This document shows positions 40,612 through 50,211 of a DNA stretch of 58,536 nucleotides, in pieces. The number at the start of each line of letters is the position of its first letter. Position 1 is the stretch's first letter. The notes under the pieces are model-generated. The model made no database searches and was not told where the DNA came from. It was given only the letters and a program-made list of their open reading frames with translations. The translations under genes were made by a program, and so were the position numbers. Location of the stretch: the NCBI GenBank assembly GCA_900544795.1, contig UQWM01000014.1, forward strand, positions 1 to 58,536, written 5' to 3'. Origin of the DNA: an uncultured Phascolarctobacterium sp. GTDB lineage: Bacteria > Bacillota > Negativicutes > Acidaminococcales > Acidaminococcaceae.

Positions 40612-41346
40612 TCATTACCGCCGGCATAGCCGGCGGTTTGACTAGCCCCTATAAGGGGCTGATACCGGCTGAGGATCAATCCTCGTTGAAAAAGTCCGTC
40701 AATTGCACCACTTTCCCTACGAAGGCCCTTCTCGGGCCTTTTTTCTTTTACTTACTTCCTCTTTCGGCAAACGGATCTACATATTCTTTTTTACTTATAT
40801 TGTCTTCTACTATGTATTCCTGTATTTGATTTTTAACATACTCCTCTATCCGTTTGCTGTTTTTCCCAACTGTATCTACATAGTAGCCTCTACACCAAAA
40901 ATGTCTCTTCCCATACTTATATTTTAAATTTGCATGTCGGTCGAATATTATCAGTGAACTTTTTCCTTTTAGATATCCTACTATATACGATACACCATAT
41001 TTAGGTGGTATTTTCACCAGCATATGTATATGGTCGATACAGCACTCTGCTTCTATTATTTCTATTCCTTTTCTTTGGCATAACATTCTTAATATTTTTC
41101 CTATGTCTGCTCTCAAACTTCCATATATTTCTTTCCTTCTATATTTCGGTGCAAATACTATGTGATATTTGCAGTTCCATGACGTATGTGCTAAACTTTG
41201 ATTATCCATTTGGATACCTCCTTTGTTTTAATGTGTGGTTTTGACGGACCAACTTCATTATAACATTGGAGGTTTTTTGCTATAAGCTTTTCAACCTCAC
41301 CGGCATAGCCGGTGGTTATTTGATTGTGACTGCTTCACTGTCACAA
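40612..41346 (-). mobile_element. IS200-type insertion sequence
   Basis: A single-gene element with tnpA on the minus strand. Subterminal hairpins flank it: 40618-40636 and 41298-41314 share the core CCGGCATAGCCGG; an extra GTGAC/GTCAC stem lies at 41325-41345. An internal hairpin followed by T (AAGGCCC/GGGCCTT, 40722-40745) points against tnpA, as in IS200 where it blocks impinging transcription. Exact ends are estimated. It sits between the convergent SNF transporter and secF genes, harming neither. Confidence 0.8.
40748..41209 (-). CDS. tnpA: IS200/IS605-family Y1 transposase
   Basis: A 153-residue HUH single-strand transposase. It starts SLAHTSWNCKYHIVFAPKYRRK, the usual beginning; the HUH motif is in ECCIDHIHMLVKIPP and the catalytic Tyr in WCRGYYVDTVGKN. 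Length is standard and no frame damage is seen, so it is likely active. AGGAGG precedes the ATG. No tnpB accompanies it. Confidence 0.95.
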   Translation of the reverse strand: MDNQSLAHTSWNCKYHIVFAPKYRRKEIYGSLRADIGKILRMLCQRKGIEIIEAECCIDHIHMLVKIPPKYGVSYIVGYLKGKSSLIIFDRHANLKYKYGKRHFWCRGYYVDTVGKNSKRIEEYVKNQIQEYIVEDNISKKEYVDPFAERGSK

Positions 41347-41374
41347 TCCTTCGCTAAAGCAAAACATACAACAA

Positions 41375-41404
41375 AAAGGCCCTGCGCAAGCACAGGGCCT
41401 TTGG
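41375..41404 (-). terminator. terminator of the yebC-secF convoy
   Basis: AAAGGCCCTG / CAGGGCCTTT, a perfect 10-bp stem (41375-41384, 41393-41402), about 30 bases beyond secF, with T on the minus strand. Confidence 0.88.
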
Positions 41405-41434
41405 TCGATCAACTGATCATACTTTATTGCGTTA

Positions 41435-42328
41435 TCACGCTTTGTCGGCTGCTGTCACGCCAAACTTTTTATTTTTCAGGAACAGCCACATAGGGCCGGC
41501 CAGGAAAATAGAAGTATAAGCGCCGCTGGCAAAGCCTACCAGCATTGCAAACGAGAAATTGTGGATAGTCTCGCCGCCAAACAGGAAAATGGAAACGATG
41601 GCAAACAATGAAGTCGCTACCGTGTAAATGGTACGAGTCATACACTGCCATATGCTGTGGTCGATCATATCCGCCAGGCTTTCGCTGCGGCGGTGGATCT
41701 TCAGATTCTCACGGATGCGGTCGAAAATAACGATAGTGCCGTTGACAGAATAACCAACAACTGTCAGCAGCGCCGCTACAAACGACGAATCCATTTCCAT
41801 CTGGAACAGTGAGAAATAGCTTAAAACAACCATAACGTCGATAATAAGCGCAATGATAGCCGCTATAGCAAACTTAAACTCAAAACGGAAGGTGATATAT
41901 GCGATCATCAAGATCCAGGAAAGGAAGATAGCAATAGCCGCCTGCTCTACCAGCTCCGAGCCGATAGTCGCGCCGACCTGTTCAACACGCTGGATCTGAT
42001 AATTACCCAGCTTGCTTTGCAGATCGCCCATCGTAGAACGCAGTTCAGTATCGCCAACAACGCCGGTGCGGATCAAAACACTGTTAGATTCAGTCTTGCC
42101 GTCGCTGTTTTCCAGTTGGATGATGCTGTTGCCCATATCGTGCTCTTTCAACACATCGCGCACCTGCGCAACGCTCACTGGATTTTCAAAGGTCAGGTCA
42201 ACGATGCTGCCGCCTGTAAAATCGATACCCAGGTTAAAGCCACGGGTGACGATAGAGCCAATACCGATCAGCAGGAAAATAATGGTGATGGAAAAGAAAA
42301 TTTTATAATTCTTTACGATCGAGAACAT
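41435..42328 (-). CDS. secF: protein export membrane protein SecF
   Basis: A 297-residue six-helix RND-type protein of the Sec accessory complex. The pattern LGIDFTGGSIVDLTFENP near the N-terminus, then SVNGTIVIFDRIRENLKIHR and the final helices with GVATSLFAIVSIFLFGGETI are typical. It overlaps secD by one base. SecDF with YajC pulls exported proteins using the ion gradient. Confidence 0.96.
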   Translation of the reverse strand: MFSIVKNYKIFFSITIIFLLIGIGSIVTRGFNLGIDFTGGSIVDLTFENPVSVAQVRDVLKEHDMGNSIIQLENSDGKTESNSVLIRTGVVGDTELRSTMGDLQSKLGNYQIQRVEQVGATIGSELVEQAAIAIFLSWILMIAYITFRFEFKFAIAAIIALIIDVMVVLSYFSLFQMEMDSSFVAALLTVVGYSVNGTIVIFDRIRENLKIHRRSESLADMIDHSIWQCMTRTIYTVATSLFAIVSIFLFGGETIHNFSFAMLVGFASGAYTSIFLAGPMWLFLKNKKFGVTAADKA

Positions 42329-43557
42329 TATTTGTTCACCTCCTTCGGGGCAGAAACGCCAAAGAAGGCAGGATTCTTGGTAAAATTACTGCCGATCAAA
42401 AAGCGCAGCAAAAACTTGGTAACGGTGATGGCCGAGAACATACTCAACAGCACGCCGATAGCCAGCGTTACCGCAAAACCTTTGATCGGGCCGGTACCCA
42501 GATAAAACAGGATAATAGCCGCCATCAAAGTAGTTACGTTAGAGTCAAAAATAGTTACAAACGCACGGCCAAAACCGGCGTCCATAGCAGAGCGCAAAGT
42601 TTTGCCGTTGCGCACTTCTTCTTTAAAGCGTTCAAAAATAAGCACGTTGGCATCTACCGCCATACCTATCGACAGGATGATACCCGCGATACCCGGCAGG
42701 GTCAGCGTAGCGTTAAGATAACGCATTACCAGAAGCAGCATCATGATATAAAGCAGCAAAGCGATGCAGGCCACGATGCCCGACAAACGGTAGAACAGCA
42801 CCATGAACACAAAAACGCCGATAACGCCGATACCAAAAGCCTTGATACTCTTTTCTTTAGAGTCCTGGCCTAAGGTAGGCCCAACGGTACGGTTTTCCAT
42901 GATCTCGATCTTTACAGGCAGCGAGCCGCTGCGCAGCAGAATAGCCAGATGCTCGGCCTCTTCAATAGTCCGCGAGCCGGAGATCTGCGCTCTGCCGCCG
43001 GTAATAGCTTCCTGTACCACAGGATTGGTCAGCACCTCACCATCTAAAACGATAGCGATAGGTTTGCCAATATTACGCGCGGTCAGATCAGCAAATTTTT
43101 TGCCGCCCTCGTCGCTGAATTCCAAGCCAACAACCGATTGGTTGCCCTGTGAGATCTGTGCTTTCGCATCTTTCAGATCTTTACCCGTCAAAACGGTTTT
43201 ACCGCTAACGTCTTTAAACTCCAAAAGCGCTGTACGTCCCAGCATATCGATAGCTTTTTCCGGGTCTTTGACGCCCGGCAGCTCAACGATGATGCGGTCT
43301 TTGCCCTGACGTTGGATAACAGGTTCAGTCAGGCCCAGCTCATTGACGCGGCGTTCGATGATTTTTACCGAACGGTTGACAGCGTCGTCATCAACCTTCA
43401 ATTCAGGAGTATCGACAGCCTGAAGTACAACATGTGTACCACCCTGCAAGTCGAGGCCCTGTTTAATGGAATTTGCCAAAGGCGAAATATAAACACAGAA
43501 ACCCCCGATTATCGCCAATGAGATAATCAGGAATTTGCCTAATTCATTCCATCTCAA
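42328..43557 (-). CDS. secD: protein export membrane protein SecD
   Basis: A 409-residue partner of SecF with six helices and a large periplasmic P1 domain. The N-terminal QGLDLQGGTHVVLQA, NELGLTEPVIQRQGKDRIIVELPGV and the C-terminal GMAVDANVLIFERFKEE (with the functional Asp) mark the family. SecD and SecF are separate genes here, as in most diderms. It lies 46 bases after the cyclo-ligase gene. Confidence 0.96.
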   Translation of the reverse strand: MRWNELGKFLIISLAIIGGFCVYISPLANSIKQGLDLQGGTHVVLQAVDTPELKVDDDAVNRSVKIIERRVNELGLTEPVIQRQGKDRIIVELPGVKDPEKAIDMLGRTALLEFKDVSGKTVLTGKDLKDAKAQISQGNQSVVGLEFSDEGGKKFADLTARNIGKPIAIVLDGEVLTNPVVQEAITGGRAQISGSRTIEEAEHLAILLRSGSLPVKIEIMENRTVGPTLGQDSKEKSIKAFGIGVIGVFVFMVLFYRLSGIVACIALLLYIMMLLLVMRYLNATLTLPGIAGIILSIGMAVDANVLIFERFKEEVRNGKTLRSAMDAGFGRAFVTIFDSNVTTLMAAIILFYLGTGPIKGFAVTLAIGVLLSMFSAITVTKFLLRFLIGSNFTKNPAFFGVSAPKEVNK

Positions 43558-43603
43558 AATTAGTTGCCCCCTTTAATAGTTCATCAAAACTTTTATAAAC
43601 AAG

Positions 43604-44161
43604 CTACCCGCATGGAGTAACGTTTGTTTCGGTAACAATGTACTGCACCGGCCTGTCATAAGGCTCTACCGGCAACTCAGCACGCAGCAGGGCATTATAA
43701 GTAACACCCAGCAGCACAGCGTTGCCTGCCTGCGCCAAAAAACGGTCATAATAACCTGCGCCCATACCTAAACGGCTGCCGTTTGGGGCAAAGCCCACGC
43801 CCGGCACCAACACCAGCTCCAGCTGCTGCGGCTCTATAACGTTCCCGGCACCCACACTGCGGATACCATAAGGCCCTGCCTGCAAGTCGTCAAAACTGCC
43901 AAGCTGCAACGCGCAAATCTCCGTTGCCGAAAGTATCTGTGGCACACAGACTGTTTTACCGTCCAGCAGCGCCTGCTGCAAAACAGCGTCGATATTCGGC
44001 TCGTTGCCAAAAGCAAGGTAACCAAAAATGACGTCAGCCTGACTGTATTGCGGTGCGGTAAGTATATTAGTACAAATTTTTTGGCTCCAGGCCTCGACCT
44101 GTGCCGTAGAAAGCTGATTGCGCAAAGATTTTAACTCCTTGCGCAATTGTTGTTTCATCAT
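43604..44161 (-). CDS. 5-formyltetrahydrofolate cyclo-ligase
   Basis: A 185-residue ATP-dependent enzyme that turns 5-formyl-THF into 5,10-methenyl-THF. KQQLRKELKSLRNQL begins the protein; FGYLAFGNEPN and the phosphate-binding PNGSRLGMGAGYYDRFLA are the family motifs, with Lys/Arg at the start of helix 1. It adds a folate-recycling step to the window, unconnected with the folate operon at 13-19 kb. Confidence 0.93.
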   Translation of the reverse strand: MMKQQLRKELKSLRNQLSTAQVEAWSQKICTNILTAPQYSQADVIFGYLAFGNEPNIDAVLQQALLDGKTVCVPQILSATEICALQLGSFDDLQAGPYGIRSVGAGNVIEPQQLELVLVPGVGFAPNGSRLGMGAGYYDRFLAQAGNAVLLGVTYNALLRAELPVEPYDRPVQYIVTETNVTPCG

Positions 44162-44193
44162 TATTTTTCTGCCATTTCCTGCTTAACGGGGTC

Positions 44194-44463
44194 TTAGAAA
44201 GCGCTGATAGCAGAACGTGCGAACTCAACTTCCACACCCTCGGTCAGCTTCAGAGTGACTTTTTTCTCGCTGATAGCGGCGATCACGCCGAACATACCGC
44301 CGATAGTAACTACTTTATCGCCTTTTTTCAAAGAATCAAGCATTCTCTGACGTTTTTGTTGTTCTTGTTTTTGCGGACGGTACAACATGAAATAAAAAAT
44401 ACCGCCCATCAAGAGAAAAGGCCATATCGCGTTGATAATCGCCATAGTATCTCCACCTTGCAT
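44194..44463 (-). CDS. yajC: preprotein translocase subunit YajC
   Basis: An 89-residue single-span protein of the SecDF-YajC complex. The start is the ATG at 44463 (MQGGDTMAIINAIWPFLL), chosen because AGGAGG lies nine bases upstream; a longer frame reaches 44523 without a site. The helix WPFLLMGGIFYFMLYRPQKQEQQ and KKGDKVVTIGGMFGVI are characteristic. Confidence 0.93.
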   Translation of the reverse strand: MQGGDTMAIINAIWPFLLMGGIFYFMLYRPQKQEQQKRQRMLDSLKKGDKVVTIGGMFGVIAAISEKKVTLKLTEGVEVEFARSAISAF

Positions 44464-44542
44464 GGGAACACCTCCTTCAAAAGTTAAAAACTTCTCCCTA
44501 TCTAGGCTTATATTCGCCGCCAAAGGAAAAAATCCTGTTTTA

Positions 44543-45652
44543 TCATCGATAATTTTCTAAAAATCTTTCACGCAGCTCCAGGAAAGTATCGTTGGCAATA
44601 GCCGCGCGGATCTGTTTCGTAAAATCCAGCAGGAAATGCAGATTGTGGATCGTCAGCAATCTAAGCGCAAACAGCTCCTCGGCTTTAAACAGATGCCTGA
44701 TATAAGCCCGTGAAAAATTGCGGCAGGTATAACAGCCGCAGCGTTCATCGATAGGCCTGAAATCCTCGGCATAGGCGGCATTACGCACTACCAGCCTGCC
44801 CTCGGGAATCATGGCCGTACCGTTGCGCGCTACCCGTGTCGGGAACACGCAGTCGAACATATCCACGCCCAGATTGACAGCCTCGACGATGCAGTCAGGC
44901 GTGCCTACGCCCATCAGATAACGGGCCTTGCCCTTGGGCATATGCTCCGTCGTCTGGCTCAATATCTCATACATCAGCGGCTTGGGCTCGCCAACACTAA
45001 GGCCGCCGATACCGTAGCCGGCAAAATCCATCTCAGTCAGCTGCTCGGCGCTCATTTTGCGCAGTTCAGGATACATACCGCCCTGCACGATGCCAAACAT
45101 CGACTGATCCTCACGGGTGTGAGTATCCAGGCAGCGCTGCGCCCAGCGGGTCGTCCGCAGGGTCGATTGCTTTGCATACTCAAAATCGGCCGGATACGGG
45201 ATACACTCGTCAAAAGCCATCGCGATATCGGCGCCCAGGGCCTCCTGTACTTCCGTCGCTATCTCGGGCGATAAAAACTTTTTCGACCCGTCGATATGGG
45301 AACGGAAGGTCACGCCTTCCTCTTTGATTTTGCGCATGGCGCCAAGGCTGAACACCTGAAACCCGCCGCTGTCTGTAAGCATCCCGCGGTCGTAGCGCAT
45401 AAACTTATGCAGACCACCCGCCTTTTGCACCAGCTCGTGCCCCGGACGCAAAAACAAATGGTAAGTATTAGACAAGATGACCTGGCTGCCCATAGCGTAC
45501 AGCTCTTCCGGCGACAAGGTCTTCACCGTCGCCTGCGTGCCCACCGGCATAAACATCGGCGTATCGAAGCTGCCGTGAGGCGTATGCAATTTGCCTAACC
45601 GTGCGCCGCTGCGGCTGCACTCTTTGATCAATTCATATGTAACTGCGTGCAT
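44543..45652 (-). CDS. tgt: tRNA-guanine transglycosylase
   Basis: A 369-residue enzyme that swaps guanine 34 for preQ1 in tRNA with GUN anticodons. Visible are the catalytic RGMLTDSGGFQVFSL, the second aspartate motif FDCVFPTRVARNG, and the zinc site CGCYTCRNFSRAYIRHL. Length is normal. It follows queA by 14 bases, the classical queuosine pair. Confidence 0.97.
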   Translation of the reverse strand: MHAVTYELIKECSRSGARLGKLHTPHGSFDTPMFMPVGTQATVKTLSPEELYAMGSQVILSNTYHLFLRPGHELVQKAGGLHKFMRYDRGMLTDSGGFQVFSLGAMRKIKEEGVTFRSHIDGSKKFLSPEIATEVQEALGADIAMAFDECIPYPADFEYAKQSTLRTTRWAQRCLDTHTREDQSMFGIVQGGMYPELRKMSAEQLTEMDFAGYGIGGLSVGEPKPLMYEILSQTTEHMPKGKARYLMGVGTPDCIVEAVNLGVDMFDCVFPTRVARNGTAMIPEGRLVVRNAAYAEDFRPIDERCGCYTCRNFSRAYIRHLFKAEELFALRLLTIHNLHFLLDFTKQIRAAIANDTFLELRERFLENYR

Positions 45653-45666
45653 AATCTCTCCTAAAT

Positions 45667-46698
45667 CTATTTATTCAGTTCGGTGATGAACATCGCATCG
45701 CCAAAAGAAAAGAACCGGTAACGCTCACGCACAGCCTCGTCGTAGGTCGCCAGCATTATCTCGCGAGTCGAAAGCGCCGATACCAGCATCAAAAGCGTGC
45801 TCTGCGGCAGATGGAAATTGGTCACCAAAGCGTCTACCAGGCGGAAGCGGTAGCCCGGATAAATAAAGATCTTCGTCCAATTACCGCCCGCTTTCATCTC
45901 GCCGCTTTCGCCGGCAGCCTCCAACGTTCGCACCGCCGTCGTGCCTACGGCAACGATGCGGCGGCCTTCAGCCTTAGCCTTATTGATAGCGGCTGCCGCT
46001 TGTGGCGACACCGAATAAAATTCACGGTGCATCACATGGTCATTGATATCCTCGACGCTGACCGGACGAAAAGTGCCAAGCCCCACGTGCAGCGTAACAA
46101 AAACCTCTTCGCAGCCCATCGCCTTGATCTTCTCCAAAAGCTCGTTAGTAAAATGTAGCCCCGCCGTCGGTGCGGCCGCACTGCCGTTATCGCGCGAATA
46201 CACCGTCTGATAGCGTTCCTTATCCTCCAGTGGCGCCGTAATATACGGCGGCAGCGGCGTTTCGCCCAAACGGTCTAAGATCTCCTCAAACACGCCCTCG
46301 TAGCAAAAGCGTGCCACACGGCCACCAAAGTCAGTATCGTCGATGATCTCGCAGGCCAGCTCGTCGCTGAATTTTATTTTAGCGCCCACCCGCAGCTTGC
46401 GGCCCGGTTTCACCAAAACCTCCCAGTCCGTGCTGTCCAGACGAGTCAGCAAAAACACCTCTACCCGCGCTCCCGTATCCTTAACACCATGCAAACGGGC
46501 CGGAATAACACGGGTATCATTAAAAACCAGCAAATCATCGGGCCGCAGATACTCGCACAGATCGTAAAAATGCCTGTGCTCCACCGTGCCCGTATTTTTA
46601 TCTACCACCAACAGGCGCGAATGGTCGCGCGGCTCCATCGGATGCTGCGCTATCAGCTCCTGCGGCAGTTCATAAGTAAAATCCTTTACCTGCATCAT
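45667..46698 (-). CDS. queA: tRNA preQ1(34) S-adenosylmethionine ribosyltransferase-isomerase
   Basis: A 343-residue enzyme adding the cyclopentenediol ring from SAM to preQ1 in tRNA. The family segments are FTYELPQELIAQHPMEPRDHSRLL, LLVFNDTRVIPARL, APTAGLHFT and LVTNFHLPQSTLLMLVSA. It lies between the SpoIID-like gene and tgt with gaps of 11 and 14 bases. Its product is epoxyqueuosine, reduced by QueH two genes upstream. Confidence 0.97.
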   Translation of the reverse strand: MMQVKDFTYELPQELIAQHPMEPRDHSRLLVVDKNTGTVEHRHFYDLCEYLRPDDLLVFNDTRVIPARLHGVKDTGARVEVFLLTRLDSTDWEVLVKPGRKLRVGAKIKFSDELACEIIDDTDFGGRVARFCYEGVFEEILDRLGETPLPPYITAPLEDKERYQTVYSRDNGSAAAPTAGLHFTNELLEKIKAMGCEEVFVTLHVGLGTFRPVSVEDINDHVMHREFYSVSPQAAAAINKAKAEGRRIVAVGTTAVRTLEAAGESGEMKAGGNWTKIFIYPGYRFRLVDALVTNFHLPQSTLLMLVSALSTREIMLATYDEAVRERYRFFSFGDAMFITELNK

Positions 46699-46709
46699 AA
46701 TCTCCGGTT

Positions 46710-48017
46710 TCAGTAAAATTTTTCGACTCTGGTATTACTGTAATAGTGAGTCAAAATATCCTTATAATAATCCCTGCTGCGCGGCGGCGCACTGTTGGCC
46801 ATACCGCGTGCTCCCCACTGGGAAAGCCCCAGCCCCGAGCCCTGTCCACGGCCTTTAAAGGTCACCATCTCACCTTTTTCACCACTCACAAAATGCAGGT
46901 CCTGCAAAATATCTTTAAAGCTTATGCCCCGCTCGCTCACCTTGATCGGCACTTCCTTACGTCCGATCTCCATGCCATAGGGGTTTTCGATGGGTATCTC
47001 GATCGAATCGGGTATCGGCCTGCTCACCTTCACCTCAAACAGGGAACTGCTAAGTCCCAGCAATTCCTGCACCTGGGCGCCTGTCAAAACCAGTGTGCCC
47101 TCGCTGCCGCTAAGCAGCATTTCCTTCACCCGGCCGCTGGCAGTACGGTCATTGCCAAAAATCTTGCTGCCGCCCGCTAAAGGCGACAAACGCAGGCTTT
47201 CCAACTTGCCGATAGCGTAACCCCTGGTCGCCAGACGACGCTCGATCTCACTGGCAGGCATGGCCTTCTCCCAATCGTACATGGGCGCGTCCCAGTCGTA
47301 ATCCTTCACGCTGCGCAGGTACGGTACGCTCCGCCCCCACACATCGATGCTGTTTTCCGTCTGTCCGCCGCCGCTGACGTGGTACACCGCCTCGATCGGC
47401 CTGCCGTTATAAGTTACCACCAACCCGGCAGTAGCGTCTACCAGCTTGCTGATCGCCGGTTTTTCCGTAGCGATGCCATAATAATCCTGGCCTTCCTCGC
47501 TGGCCTTCAGGTCGTAACCCTGGCTTGCCCGGCTGCCCAGCCTGTTATAAGCCAGTGACCTTGACGCCACAGCCTGCGCTTTTATCGCCTCATCAGGAAA
47601 GATCACAGGTATCTCTTCGCCTACCACACTGTATAAATACTGCTCCAGGGGCAAAATATTCACCACGTCCAGCGTTTTGCCGTCGGCGGCGATACGCACC
47701 TCAAAGCTGCCCCGATAGGCTTTTTTATTCACCTCTATCGGCTTGCCATCTTCCTTAACCGAAAAACGTACCGCCCTGGCGCCCAGCTTCTGCGAACCCA
47801 GGTTAACAGTACCGCCCTCGGCATTCACAAAATACCTGCCCGGCTTCCAAGTAAGCACTTCGCCCGTAGCAGGCACCCTCACCGTCAGTTCATCCTCACA
47901 GCTTACTTCGGCCGCAAACTGCCCGTGCACAACAGCAACAGCAATATCGGGCGACGCCCACACAGTACCGCAGCTTGCGCACAGCAGCACAACAACCAAC
48001 AGCAGCAGTTTTTTCAT
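46710..48017 (-). CDS. SpoIID/LytB-domain exported protein
   Basis: A 435-residue exported protein. The signal peptide is residues 1-22 (AVWAS cleavage region). The SpoIID domain (about 110-330) has LPLEQYLYSVVGEEIPVIFPDEAIKAQAVASRSLAYN, and VSGGGQTENSIDVWG; the C-terminus ends GQGSGLGLSQWGARGMA, also typical. SpoIID proteins are lytic transglycosylases in spore formers; in non-sporulating relatives the domain is thought to act in cell-wall remodelling. Its role in a queuosine/recombination convoy is unclear. Confidence 0.9.
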   Translation of the reverse strand: MKKLLLLVVVLLCASCGTVWASPDIAVAVVHGQFAAEVSCEDELTVRVPATGEVLTWKPGRYFVNAEGGTVNLGSQKLGARAVRFSVKEDGKPIEVNKKAYRGSFEVRIAADGKTLDVVNILPLEQYLYSVVGEEIPVIFPDEAIKAQAVASRSLAYNRLGSRASQGYDLKASEEGQDYYGIATEKPAISKLVDATAGLVVTYNGRPIEAVYHVSGGGQTENSIDVWGRSVPYLRSVKDYDWDAPMYDWEKAMPASEIERRLATRGYAIGKLESLRLSPLAGGSKIFGNDRTASGRVKEMLLSGSEGTLVLTGAQVQELLGLSSSLFEVKVSRPIPDSIEIPIENPYGMEIGRKEVPIKVSERGISFKDILQDLHFVSGEKGEMVTFKGRGQGSGLGLSQWGARGMANSAPPRSRDYYKDILTHYYSNTRVEKFY

Positions 48018-48032
48018 GAGGATGCTCCCTTC

Positions 48033-48590
48033 TCAAATAGCATTAGCCCAGCTTCGCTTGCGGCTTTTTTCATAACGGTCGCGCTCGCTGAACACGCAGC
48101 CGCAGTACGGCTGGCGGTACAGCTCCAGCTCCAGGCTGATATCTACGCCCCGCTGATAGCCCTCGCGAAAATCTTCATAATAAAAAGGAATATCGAATTC
48201 CCTGGCAGCTTCCTCCGCCATCTGCACGATCAGCTCATGCTTCTGATACGGGCTCACCAGTAAAGTAGTCGTAAATCCGTCGTAACCGTTTTCTTTGGCA
48301 TACTGCGCCGCATAGCGCATCCGCACCCGATAACAATAAGCGCAGCGCACCGTCGGTTCGTCCAGCATCCCCCGCACACACTCCTCCAGCGGATAGCTTT
48401 TATCCACCGTCAGCCGGTAACGCTTCTTCTCGCACAACTCCCGTAAAGCGTTCAAACGGCGTTTGAACTCCTTATACGGATGGATATTAGGATTGAAATA
48501 CAAAATATCGAACTCCCTGCCGTCGGCCAGCAGCTTCTCTGTCGGATAACAGGCGCACGGGCCGCAGCAGGCATGCAATAACAATTTCAT
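48033..48590 (-). CDS. queH: epoxyqueuosine reductase QueH
   Basis: A 185-residue enzyme doing the last step of queuosine synthesis, as an alternative to QueG. Motifs are MKLLLHACCGPCACYP with three cysteines, LYFNPNIHPYKEF, and TVRCAYCYRVRM with the second Cys pair. The ATG at 48590 is four bases after the ruvB stop with AAAAGGG before it; a longer open frame starts inside ruvB. Presence next to queA and tgt supports the role. Confidence 0.95.
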   Translation of the reverse strand: MKLLLHACCGPCACYPTEKLLADGREFDILYFNPNIHPYKEFKRRLNALRELCEKKRYRLTVDKSYPLEECVRGMLDEPTVRCAYCYRVRMRYAAQYAKENGYDGFTTTLLVSPYQKHELIVQMAEEAAREFDIPFYYEDFREGYQRGVDISLELELYRQPYCGCVFSERDRYEKSRKRSWANAI

Positions 48591-48594
48591 AACA

Positions 48595-49602
48595 TCATCC
48601 CTTTTCCGGGAAAGGCACTCCCAAATAACGGTACGTCTCACGGGTCGCGATGCGCCCACGCGGCGTCCGCTGCAACAAGCCCAGCTGCATCAGATACGGC
48701 TCGATAACGTCCTCGATCGTATCAGTTTCCTCGCTGACCGCAGCAGCAATAGTTTCGATGCCAACAGGCCCGCCGCCAAAAGTTTTAACGATGGACTGCA
48801 AAATGCGGCGGTCGTTGCGGTCTAAACCATAACGGTCGACCTCAAGCCGGGCCAAAGCCTCGTCCGCCATTTTACCGGTAATAGCCACCGCACCCGAAAC
48901 CTGCGCAAAATCGCGCACACGCTTCAGCAAACGGTTAGCCACACGGGGCGTGCCCCTGCTGCGGCGGGCAATTTCCTCCGCACCGTCAGGCACGATCTCC
49001 ACGCCCAATATCTCGGCCGCGCGGGTAATGATAAACTGCAACTCGTCCGGCTTATAAAACTCCAACCGGCACTGCACGCCAAAACGATCGCGCAGCGGCG
49101 CCGCAATAGCGCCCAAACGGGTCGTAGCGCCGATCAGCGTAAACTTGGGCAAGTCCAGCCGCACACTGCGCGCACTGGGCCCCTTGCCGATAATTATATC
49201 CAGCGCATAATCCTCCATCGCCGAATAAAGTATCTCCTCCACTGTTTTAGACAAACGGTGGATCTCGTCGATAAAAAGCACATCGTTATCGCCCAAATTC
49301 GTCAAAATAGCCGCCAGATCGCCCTGCCGTTCGATAGCAGGCCCCGAAGTGACACGGATATTGACATTCAGCTCGTTAGCGATGATATTTGCCAAAGTAG
49401 TTTTACCAAGTCCGGGCGGGCCGAACAAAAGCACATGGTCCAGCGCCTCGTTACGGTCAGCAGCAGCCTTGATGAATACTTCCATATTCTGTTTTACCTG
49501 ATTCTGGCCGATATACTCGCCCAGACGGCGCGGGCGCAGGCTGTACTGCCAAACATCGGCCTCCTGCTCCTGACCGGTGATTATTCTATCTTCCGGCTGC
49601 AT
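48595..49602 (-). CDS. ruvB: Holliday junction branch migration helicase RuvB
   Basis: A 335-residue AAA+ motor. Walker A GPPGLGKTTLA (about residues 62-72), Walker B FIDEIHRLSK, sensor LIGATTRLGAIAAPLRDRFG and the C-terminal winged helix with RTPRGRIATRETYRYLG are present. Overlaps ruvA by one base. Confidence 0.98.
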   Translation of the reverse strand: MQPEDRIITGQEQEADVWQYSLRPRRLGEYIGQNQVKQNMEVFIKAAADRNEALDHVLLFGPPGLGKTTLANIIANELNVNIRVTSGPAIERQGDLAAILTNLGDNDVLFIDEIHRLSKTVEEILYSAMEDYALDIIIGKGPSARSVRLDLPKFTLIGATTRLGAIAAPLRDRFGVQCRLEFYKPDELQFIITRAAEILGVEIVPDGAEEIARRSRGTPRVANRLLKRVRDFAQVSGAVAITGKMADEALARLEVDRYGLDRNDRRILQSIVKTFGGGPVGIETIAAAVSEETDTIEDVIEPYLMQLGLLQRTPRGRIATRETYRYLGVPFPEKG

Positions 49603-50210
49603 TATTTCCTCCCGGCAAACAATTTAAGCGCCTGCTTGATGATCGCCTCGCTGGTCAGCTCGGCCTGGTTCGGGATCTGTTTCAAAGCAGGCATGATCTC
49701 CGAATTAGAATAGCCTAAAGCGCACAAAGCCTCGATAGCCTCGTTGACGGCGCTGCCGCCGCTAAAAGTAGCCACATCGGCAAAGCTGCTGTCATCGTCG
49801 CCGCCAATGCCGCCCACCTTATCTTTAAGCTCTAAAAGCAAACGTTCCGCTGTTTTTTTGCCAATGCCCGGCAGCTTCGTCAAAACCTTCAAATCACGGC
49901 TTTGCACCGCCAAATAAAAAGCATCGGGCTTCACAGCCGACAAAATACCCAAAGCGACCTTCGGCCCAACGCCGCTGACGCTTAAAAGCATTAAAAACAG
50001 GTTGTAATAATCCTGTGTTAAAAAACCAAACAGTAAAATAGCGTCCTCGCGCACAGCCATATAAGTGTGCACTCTGGTTTCCGCTCCTACAGTAAGTTCT
50101 CCCAGATGAGCCGCAGGCATAAAGACCCTGTAGCCAACACCGCTGTTAGTTTCCAACAAACAATATTCATTTGCCAGATAGGCCACCTTTCCTTTAATTG
50201 ATCCAATCAT
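49602..50210 (-). CDS. ruvA: Holliday junction branch migration protein RuvA
   Basis: A 202-residue tetrameric Holliday-junction binder. N-terminal MIGSIKGKVAYL (domain I), the helix-hairpin-helix pair LMLLSVSGVGPKVALGIL and LTKLPGIGKKTAERLLLEL, a flexible linker, and the C-terminal domain III that contacts RuvB. One base separates it from ruvC. Confidence 0.97.
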   Translation of the reverse strand: MIGSIKGKVAYLANEYCLLETNSGVGYRVFMPAAHLGELTVGAETRVHTYMAVREDAILLFGFLTQDYYNLFLMLLSVSGVGPKVALGILSAVKPDAFYLAVQSRDLKVLTKLPGIGKKTAERLLLELKDKVGGIGGDDDSSFADVATFSGGSAVNEAIEALCALGYSNSEIMPALKQIPNQAELTSEAIIKQALKLFAGRK

Positions 50211-50211
50211 G

